Part shown: positions 5,259-10,031 of the stretch, one piece after another
Layout: every line of letters begins with the position of its first letter
How positions within the stretch are numbered: position 1 is the first letter of the stretch
Translations under genes and position numbers: made by a program
Notes under the pieces: generated by a model
Databases searched by the model: none
The model's input: the letters and a program-made list of their open reading frames with translations, nothing else
Told to the model about the DNA's origin: nothing
From: Elusimicrobiota bacterium
GTDB lineage: Bacteria; CG03; SLGR01; PWQF01
Direction: 5' to 3'
DNA length: 10,031 bases
Assembly: GCA_003557485.1 (NCBI GenBank)
Contig: PWOI01000057.1
Location: forward strand, 1-10,031

Positions 5259-5318
5259 CCGTCAAAAGAAGAACTGGCTCCCCTTTTTTAATTTTGTTCG
5301 AACCTGGGCTGTGGAAAA
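5259..5318 (+). repeat. 60-bp direct repeat, outer copy
   Basis: This is the partner of 3642-3701 (59 of 60 identical), with the core TGGCTCCCC at 5275-5283. As at the inner copy, the 3' end of a minus-strand operon follows shortly afterwards (the TPR gene stop at 5393). The ATPase/TPR operon therefore occupies the same position relative to a site as the MNT2/HEPN2 operon does, and it may be a further cassette. Confidence 0.85.
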
Positions 5319-5392
5319 AGTGGAGTGAAAAAAGGGCCGTAGAAAAATCAGTGGAAAACTGTGATGAGCTTTTCGGGCAGCATTAAGAAGTA

Positions 5393-6532
5393 TCAGTATT
5401 CCGGGGGATCCCAGAATTTGTGTATATTGTTTTGTTCCCAAAGCAGGTTTTCTGATTTGGACCAGTCATGTATGCGGTTTCCCTCATCAAACATATCGTC
5501 AACGTCTTCTGGTAAAAACCCTGCGTAGAGTGCCGCGGCAAGATACCGGGCACCGATATTGTCATTGGGATTGAGTTTCAAAAGATGGCGGTACAGCTTG
5601 TCAGCTCTGTTTTTTTCGCCGTCTTCGTGAAAAAGCGCAGCCCTGGAGTAGATCGCCCGGAAATACTGACGGTCCTCGATCTCACCGTACGAAATATCCT
5701 CAGGCAACCCGCTGAAACGGGTTATGGTTTTATCGTAACCGGCGAGGATATGTACCCTGCGCTGTCTTTCGTCTCCAGTCTTTTCGTAGACAGCTACCAG
5801 GCCCACGTGTGCGGCGACAAAAGAATTATCCGTTTCAAGAGCTTTTTTCAGTAAGGATTCAGCGGTGCGCGCCCATCCGGCGTTAAGATTCTCCATCGCA
5901 TCATAGTACAAATCCCATTTGTCTAGGTTCTTGGCTACATACTTCAAAACTCTTTGACTTTCATAATAATCGCAGGAACTGATAAAGTTATTTTGAAGCA
6001 TCTGAAGACTCTTGTAAATACCTGTAGGTAGGGAACTGACATATTTATATCTTTTTAAGCCGGGAAACTCATGTTTTTTTATAGCGACAAATATTTTGTC
6101 TATAGCATCCTGATATTTAAGCAGCATTGAGGTCTCCGGATCTTCGCTATCATCAGTTTCGGCAAGTATATAGTGGCCGCTTCCCATAATAAGATAGTCG
6201 GCAATTCTCACTGCGGCCACCCTTATGTGGCCGTTCTTATCCTGGGCGCCTTTTATGATGATATCTGAAAGCCGCTCAAAGTATTCGGCGCCGTAGCGCA
6301 GGCAGGTCAGGTAAAGCGACCGGAGCAGGTTTGCCCTGGCCTTCGGGTCTTCCAGTGTTTCAAGTTTTTCCGCTTCCCTGATAATGATTGAGTGTACTTC
6401 CCTTGATGCGGCTGGATTTTCCCTGAGCGAACTATGGAGCTCCTTCAGTTCGTTTTTTGCCAGCTTAACAGTTTCCTTGTCTGGAGATTTTATCCTCTCG
6501 ACAATATCTTCTGCCAGGTGACTGTAATTCAT
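5393..6532 (-). CDS. TPR/HEAT-like repeat protein, last gene of ATPase operon
   Basis: This 379-aa, wholly alpha-helical protein has no signal peptide. Residues about 85-115 ([20 protein letters not shown]) resemble a HEAT-type helix pair. Residues about 216-345 contain TPR-like helices ([51 protein letters not shown]), as in protein-protein scaffolds. Its ATG overlaps the stop of the upstream SEC-C gene by 4 bp, so the two are probably made in fixed ratio and act together. No enzymatic motif is visible. The specific family is not recognised. Confidence 0.75.
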   Translation of the reverse strand: MNYSHLAEDIVERIKSPDKETVKLAKNELKELHSSLRENPAASREVHSIIIREAEKLETLEDPKARANLLRSLYLTCLRYGAEYFERLSDIIIKGAQDKNGHIRVAAVRIADYLIMGSGHYILAETDDSEDPETSMLLKYQDAIDKIFVAIKKHEFPGLKRYKYVSSLPTGIYKSLQMLQNNFISSCDYYESQRVLKYVAKNLDKWDLYYDAMENLNAGWARTAESLLKKALETDNSFVAAHVGLVAVYEKTGDERQRRVHILAGYDKTITRFSGLPEDISYGEIEDRQYFRAIYSRAALFHEDGEKNRADKLYRHLLKLNPNDNIGARYLAAALYAGFLPEDVDDMFDEGNRIHDWSKSENLLWEQNNIHKFWDPPEY

Positions 6533-7557
6533 AACGTGCCTCCGCAGCAGTATTTATATTTTTTTCCAGAACCGCATGGGCAGGGGGAATTACGCCCAAT
6601 CTTATCGGCCTTTCTCTGCACAAATGCTTCTCTGTCCGAAAGAGTCGGCGTATCTTCAGGCAGGCCCGCTTCCCGGTCAATTTCATTATGAACCTCCCGG
6701 GCCTTGTCAAACTCACCTGCTTCGATATGGATTTCTTCCAGCCGGTAGAGAAGATCCTTCCTGTCCCGGATATTTGTCACCTGGAGGCCTTTTTTCAGAA
6801 TGTCTTCGGCTTTTTCAAGGTCGCTGATGCCCTTATTTATAAGCCAGTGGCAGTCTGACCATCCTATCCATCCCCAACCCCATTCGGGGTCTTTCCTGAG
6901 ATGCTTCTGGAATAATTTTTCCGCTTCGTTCAGATCCCCCTTAATGGCGTATGTTTCAGTGGCAGCCCGCTTCATGTTTTCAGTGGTCAGTGAACTTTCC
7001 TTACTGAATCTGTCTACATACTCATTGCAGAAGGCAATCCTCTCATCGTAATACTTGCTGTCTGTCCGTCCGGCCCACAAGAGCACTTCCTCAATATCGC
7101 TTACCATATTACACACCATCTCGGTGCCGAGGGTGATTTCATGATCGAATTTATCAATGGAATCTATGTTCAACCGCTTCATAAGCATCAGCAGCTCTTT
7201 CCAGCTTTCAAGGAAAAGATCAGCGCTGTCCGTATAATCTTTCCCGCGCATCAATTTATAGGCTGATCCGACTCTGCGGTCGAGCTTTTCAATGATTACG
7301 CTTTTAGGAAACCATTTGCCCCAAAGCAGGCCGAGATATGTTTTGATCTTAGCATAGGTTTCGGTGTCTTCCCTGATGCCGGTTTCCTTCAAGAGCTGTT
7401 GTGTAAATTCTGAGAGGCTGTAATGATCTCTGTCCCACTGGCGGAAAGCTTTTTTCGTAACCTGAACTCCAAGTGAGTCAAGGTTATCTATGATCTCACT
7501 GTCGCTTAGCGTTTCTGCATGCCGCAGAAAAGAATCGTCATCGAATTTGTTATTCAT
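6529..7557 (-). CDS. TPR-like protein with C-terminal SEC-C zinc motif
   Basis: This 342-aa protein is helical. Residues about 195-295 show TPR-like pairs ([58 protein letters not shown]). The C-terminus (320-340) is a textbook SEC-C motif, [19 protein letters not shown], with zinc ligands C326, C328, C337 and C338, as at the end of SecA and in many uncharacterised proteins. It starts 10 bp after the ATPase stop and overlaps the next gene by 4 bp. No ribosome binding site is obvious, so coupling to the ATPase is likely. The sequence shows a cytoplasmic adaptor-like architecture; the function is unknown. Confidence 0.8.
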   Translation of the reverse strand: MNNKFDDDSFLRHAETLSDSEIIDNLDSLGVQVTKKAFRQWDRDHYSLSEFTQQLLKETGIREDTETYAKIKTYLGLLWGKWFPKSVIIEKLDRRVGSAYKLMRGKDYTDSADLFLESWKELLMLMKRLNIDSIDKFDHEITLGTEMVCNMVSDIEEVLLWAGRTDSKYYDERIAFCNEYVDRFSKESSLTTENMKRAATETYAIKGDLNEAEKLFQKHLRKDPEWGWGWIGWSDCHWLINKGISDLEKAEDILKKGLQVTNIRDRKDLLYRLEEIHIEAGEFDKAREVHNEIDREAGLPEDTPTLSDREAFVQRKADKIGRNSPCPCGSGKKYKYCCGGTL

Positions 7558-7567
7558 TGTTAGATTT

Positions 7568-8818
7568 CTAGGGCCCGAGAGACCCGATCGGGATTACCGC
7601 AACTCCGTCTTTCCTTGTGTATCCGAAACTCTGTCCCGTTATGATTCCCAGTACTGAAGGCTTACCGCACTTAGCGGTATCTATCTTATCAGCAAAATCA
7701 AGTAGTTTTTCCGCGCTTTCTTCAATTTTTCCCGTACCCAGCTTGATCTCAAATGCCGCCCATGTCCCGTCAGAGCGTTCGATCACAGCATCAACCTCCA
7801 GGCCTACCGCGTCGCGGTAATGGTATACCTTTGCGTCGGAATCCTGCGAGTATACTCGCAAATCGCGGATAACCATCGATTCAAAGAGTAACCCGAACAG
7901 CTGCATATCGTTGAAAAGGCGCTCAGGTGACGCTCGCAGTGCGGCAACAGCCAGAGAGGGATCGATGAAGTGGCGTTTCGGCGATTTTCGAAGTCTGCTT
8001 CTGGACCGCAGATGGGGAGCCCAGGCCGGCTGGTCCTCAATAATCATCAACCGTGAAAGAACTTCAAGGTAATCCCTGACTGTGTCACCATGCAAAGCTG
8101 TATCCGAATCGCCCACATCAGATGCGAGCGTCGCTGCGGAAACGGGTGCTGCAGAGTTTCGCGCAAGAGATCTTAGCAGGAGACCGACTTTTTCGGGATC
8201 GCGTTTTGTCTGATCAACCCGCTTGATATCAACGCGTCTTATTTCTTCTAAATAATCCCTTACCGCCTGTAATGACGTCTGCAAATCAAGGTTCAGATGA
8301 ATGGGCCAGCCGCCTTTACAGATGAATTTCGCCAGATCTTCAGTGGTTAGACCAGGATCCTTGCAGCCTGAGAAAGTAGCGTTCAGCAGATCCCTAAGGG
8401 AAATCTCACCAGATGAATTCCCGGTCTCGATAAGGCTCATGGGTCTCATAATAATGCGTGTCAGGCGCCCGGCCCCGGTGTGCCGGGTAATATCATCGGA
8501 AGGGATAGCAGAACCGGTCAGTATGAACTGGCCCGGCCTTCTTCTGTCATCTACAGTGCGCCGGATATGGTTCCATATCTTAGGTTCAATCTGCCATTCA
8601 TCGATAAGGCGGGGGACCTGTCCTTCAAGAACCAAGTCAGGGGCAACCTGCAGGGCCATCTTCGCATTTTCATCAATATCAAGCAGAACCTCACTTGCCG
8701 CCACCTGTCTCCCGGTGGTTGTTTTCCCGCAGGCCTTGGGGCCCTCTATAACAACAGCCCCGGCAGACTTTAACTGCCTGGCAAGTTCATTATCAACTAC
8801 GCGCGGTAAGTACTTCAT
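7568..8818 (-). CDS. AAA-family ATPase with DUF4143 domain
   Basis: This 416-aa protein is typical of the AAA_14/DUF4143 family. Walker A is at 26-34 (GPKACGKTT), a Walker B-like LIDEWQ at 71-76, and a sensor-like ILTGSA at 99-104. The DUF4143 region is about 195-360. The C-terminus holds GLEVDAVIE (339-347) and FEIKLG (356-361), a pattern like the PD-(D/E)xK fold core. Family members are abundant and largely uncharacterised. The start has a good ribosome binding site, AGGAGGT, directly upstream. It is the first gene of an operon with the SEC-C and TPR proteins, which is not an arrangement I recognise. Its base composition is richer in GC than the MNT/HEPN genes. Confidence 0.9.
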   Translation of the reverse strand: MKYLPRVVDNELARQLKSAGAVVIEGPKACGKTTTGRQVAASEVLLDIDENAKMALQVAPDLVLEGQVPRLIDEWQIEPKIWNHIRRTVDDRRRPGQFILTGSAIPSDDITRHTGAGRLTRIIMRPMSLIETGNSSGEISLRDLLNATFSGCKDPGLTTEDLAKFICKGGWPIHLNLDLQTSLQAVRDYLEEIRRVDIKRVDQTKRDPEKVGLLLRSLARNSAAPVSAATLASDVGDSDTALHGDTVRDYLEVLSRLMIIEDQPAWAPHLRSRSRLRKSPKRHFIDPSLAVAALRASPERLFNDMQLFGLLFESMVIRDLRVYSQDSDAKVYHYRDAVGLEVDAVIERSDGTWAAFEIKLGTGKIEESAEKLLDFADKIDTAKCGKPSVLGIITGQSFGYTRKDGVAVIPIGSLGP

Positions 8819-8847
8819 AAACCTCCTAGACTAGTCATCTGTAGGCG

Positions 8848-8876
8848 ATAGTAATACTTAAACCGGGAAAATGCAA
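8848..8876 (-). promoter_or_regulatory. possible promoter of the ATPase operon
   Basis: On the minus strand TTGCAT (8876-8871) and TACTAT (8853-8848) are separated by 17 bp, 30 bp before the ATPase start. Both hexamers are imperfect. The -35 falls inside the first iteron of block B, so a protein bound to the iterons would compete with or contact polymerase. Confidence 0.35.
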
Positions 8877-8945
8877 GCCTTGTAGCCGGCAATTTGCAAT
8901 GATTGCAACAGTGGAAATGCAAGCATTTCAACCGGGAGTTTGCAA
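8860..8945 (+). repeat. four 17-bp iterons at exact 23-bp period (block B)
   Basis: Units start at 8860, 8883, 8906 and 8929, each 17 bp with a 6-bp variable gap. The last is CAACCGGGAGTTTGCAA; the others are degenerate, most conserved in the GG and the TGCAA end. Two further units of the same type lie at 4902-4941. The period is close to two helical turns. The short repeat, degenerate units and 6-bp gaps rule out a CRISPR array. Decayed insertion-sequence end and regulator-binding array are both possible. Confidence 0.75.
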
Positions 8946-9008
8946 TAAATGTTCAGTTCGGGTGGGGATGTTTAGTTCAGAAAATGAAGATAGAAAAATA
9001 CTATGTCG

Positions 9009-9038
9009 TCTTAATTTAAGGCGTAAATGCTATTGGTT
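9009..9038 (+). repeat. 30-bp exact repeat, copy B
   Basis: This tract is identical to 5002-5031. It overlaps the start of the tRNA-like fragment and so may represent the arm of an attachment site next to a tRNA target. Confidence 0.8.
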
Positions 9039-9059
9039 CGAGTCCAACTCGCGGAGCCA
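9033..9059 (+). tRNA. 3' fragment of a tRNA, resembling tRNA-Asn (partial)
   Basis: The tract has a T-arm GG-TTCGAGT-CC followed by AAC, an acceptor strand TCGCGGA, discriminator G and an encoded CCA. An acceptor partner TCCGCGA would be expected at the 5' end, as is common in tRNA-Asn, but it and the D and anticodon arms are not present upstream. The first T-stem base pair is also broken (A opposite C). It is therefore a 27-bp remnant of the kind left at integration sites in tRNA 3' ends. Confidence 0.6.
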
Positions 9060-9217
9060 CATGGTTTTGACCATTATTTTTCTATGCTTAAATAAATTTT
9101 TATTATTTTACATCCCTGTCTTCCAACCCGTAAAAGTATGTATCTCTCCAGTAGAAAAATATAGTTTTTATTCACATAGCTGGTAGTAAAAAGTCAGTAA
9201 AGAGTAGAAATAGGCAA
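9060..9217. other. AT-rich intergenic stretch
   Basis: No gene, repeat or clear hairpin is seen between the tRNA fragment and the promoter of the barrel gene. A plus-strand open frame crossing 8899-9186 runs through the iterons and the tRNA fragment and is not credible as a gene. Confidence 0.5.
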
Positions 9218-9246
9218 TTGTCTGTGCCCTCCCTGTTTTGTATTCT
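9218..9246 (+). promoter_or_regulatory. promoter of the barrel-protein gene
   Basis: TTGTCT (9218-9223) and TATTCT (9241-9246) are spaced by 17 bp. A transcript would start near 9253, about 34 bases before the ATG. AAGAGGA (9270-9276 region) serves as the ribosome binding site, with a rather long spacing. Confidence 0.5.
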
Positions 9247-9286
9247 ATTAATGAGAATGAAGGGAAAACAAGAGGATATGTAAAAA

Positions 9287-9751
9287 ATGAAAAAATTTTT
9301 CGTTGTGCTTTTCGGTATCTTAGTATTATCTTCCGGGGCAGAACTTCAGGCTGATAAAACCGGCCTGGGAATAATACTAGGGCAACCGACGGGTCTCAGT
9401 TTTAAGAGGTGGACAACCGAAAAAAATGCCCTGGCCGCCGGAGTGGCCTGGTCTTTTATCGGTATTGAATCGTTCCATCTTCATCTGGATTATCTCTGGC
9501 ATAGCGGTATCGATACCGCAACTGAGGATATTGAAGATGCCGGCAGCACCTTATTCTATTACGGCATAGGCGGAAGGGCAACGATAAGCGATGATCCGGA
9601 AACAGGAGTCAGGATTCCTTTGGGTATAAATTTTGTGCTCTCAGAGGCGCCACTGGATATTTTTATTGAAATTGTCCCGGTAATGCTGCTGTTGCCAGAT
9701 ACAGATGCGGAGTTAAACGGGGGGATAGGTATCAGGTACTGGTTTAACTGA
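9287..9751 (+). CDS. small exported beta-barrel-like outer-membrane protein
   Basis: This 154-aa protein has a signal peptide: MKKFF, a hydrophobic stretch to about residue 16, and a likely cleavage after LQA near residue 22. The mature part is rich in alternating strands with aromatic ends (GLGIILGQPTGLSFKRW, SFHLHLDYLW, LFYYGIGGRATI, IRYWF at the C-terminus). The terminal IRYWFN resembles an outer-membrane barrel end. The pattern LGQPTGLSFKRW...YGIGGR...IPLGI...DIFIEIVP is one I associate with small uncharacterised barrel proteins of Gram-negative bacteria, including spirochaetes. It has its own promoter and is independent of the mobile region to its left. Confidence 0.75.
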   Translation: MKKFFVVLFGILVLSSGAELQADKTGLGIILGQPTGLSFKRWTTEKNALAAGVAWSFIGIESFHLHLDYLWHSGIDTATEDIEDAGSTLFYYGIGGRATISDDPETGVRIPLGINFVLSEAPLDIFIEIVPVMLLLPDTDAELNGGIGIRYWFN

Positions 9752-9791
9752 AAGTTGTTATAACAAAAAGATCCCATAATTTATTTATAAA

Positions 9792-9944
9792 TTACATTGT
9801 TTGGCCAAGTAATTTGGCAAACCTTATCAGAGCTACAAGCAGATAAGGGATAATTATGTGGTTTAATCCATATGGCATTTGCAATATTAAAACTTTCTTA
9901 TAATAATCCAGGGTTGTGTCAAGATTTTTCTGTAATTTAGCCAT
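9792..9944 (-). CDS. small 50-aa hydrophobic/basic protein
   Basis: An ATG preceded by AAAAGGGAAGC opens a 50-codon frame, MAKLQKNLDTTLDYYKKVLI and on to AKLLGQTM. Residues about 27-42 (LNHIIIPYLLVALIRF) form one hydrophobic segment that could be a membrane helix. It begins 10 bp after the stop of the gene running in from the right edge, in the same direction, which suggests an operon. The family is not recognised. The ribosome binding site, the sensible composition and the position support a real gene. Confidence 0.55.
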   Translation of the reverse strand: MAKLQKNLDTTLDYYKKVLILQMPYGLNHIIIPYLLVALIRFAKLLGQTM

Positions 9945-9954
9945 GCTTCCCTTT

Positions 9955-10031
9955 TCAGACTATTGCCATTTCTTTTAGAAACGGCAATTCAATTCCTTCT
10001 TCCTTTACGCTCTTCCCGTCTTCTTCAACAA
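9955..10031 (-). CDS. C-terminal end of a gene entering from the right edge (partial)
   Basis: The minus-strand frame open at the edge encodes 24 complete codons, VEEDGKSVKEEGIELPFLKE then MAIV, and stops at 9955-9957. The codon use is protein-like and the other two frames close quickly. It is too short to name. It is followed by the 50-aa gene with a 10-bp gap. Confidence 0.5.
   Translation of the reverse strand, partial: VEEDGKSVKEEGIELPFLKEMAIV

Noticed and set aside
5585-5854. Plus-strand 89-aa open frame
   Set aside because: Lies wholly antisense to the TPR gene, which has coupling and domain support.
8301-8834. Plus-strand 177-aa open frame
   Set aside because: Antisense to a well-supported ATPase with clear Walker motifs; no ribosome binding site and unnatural composition.
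8860-8945. CRISPR-like array
   Set aside because: Units are 17 bp, degenerate, with 6-bp gaps and only four copies; no cas genes are present. Iterons fit better.
8990-9059. Complete tRNA gene
   Set aside because: Only the T-arm and acceptor 3' strand are present. No matching 5' acceptor, D-arm or anticodon arm is found upstream.
8899-9186. Plus-strand 95-aa open frame
   Set aside because: Runs through iterons, the 30-bp repeat and the tRNA fragment; no family resemblance.

Overview
The window looks like an accessory region of a Gram-negative bacterium. The evidence for an outer membrane is a small exported beta-barrel-like protein (9287-9751), whose sequence style resembles proteins I associate with Spirochaetota; that lineage guess is weak. 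The left half (about 1-5320) is visibly AT-rich and full of homopolymer runs and repeats. The 5390-8820 operon is richer in GC, so the pieces probably have different histories.

Layout. 1-434: flank without a clear gene, holding one copy of a 31-bp repeat, a tiny reading frame in a hairpin, and a good promoter. 435-1477 (+): a winged-helix/nucleotidyltransferase (MNT) gene and a HEPN gene. 1461-3364 (-): a large serine recombinase with a small upstream partner (DUF6788-like). 3759-4805 (-): a second, paralogous HEPN and MNT pair pointing back at the recombinase. 5393-8818 (-): a three-gene operon encoding an AAA/DUF4143 ATPase, a SEC-C zinc-motif TPR-like protein and a TPR-like protein. 9287-9751 (+): the barrel protein. 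9792-10031 (-): a 50-aa small ORF and the C-terminus of another gene.

The most interesting structure is 276-5318. Two toxin-antitoxin-like MNT/HEPN cassettes, about 53% and 60% identical protein to protein by eye, face each other across the recombinase. The recombinase 3' end is present twice as a 188-bp inverted repeat (1523-1710 and 3480-3667), so the recombinase and its partner lie inside an apparently invertible segment. Every junction carries the same 9-bp core, TGGCTCCCC. On the left, a 31-bp direct repeat brackets cassette 1 (276-306, 1502-1532). On the right, a 60-bp direct repeat brackets cassette 2 (3642-3701, 5259-5318). I infer a recombinase-centred cassette array in which same-orientation cores would allow cassette gain or loss and opposed cores would allow inversion. 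This is a model, not something the sequence proves.

Regulation is also legible. Both MNT genes are preceded by two adjacent 18-bp dyad sites (TGTTAAGTAnnnTTTACA-like) separated by 2 bp and lying immediately before the start codon. These are probably autoregulatory operators for the winged-helix domains. Two intergenic regions (about 4902-5040 and 8860-9059) share 17-bp iterons at an exact 23-bp period and a 30-bp identical tract. The second of these ends in a tRNA 3' fragment resembling tRNA-Asn, a sign of past integration.
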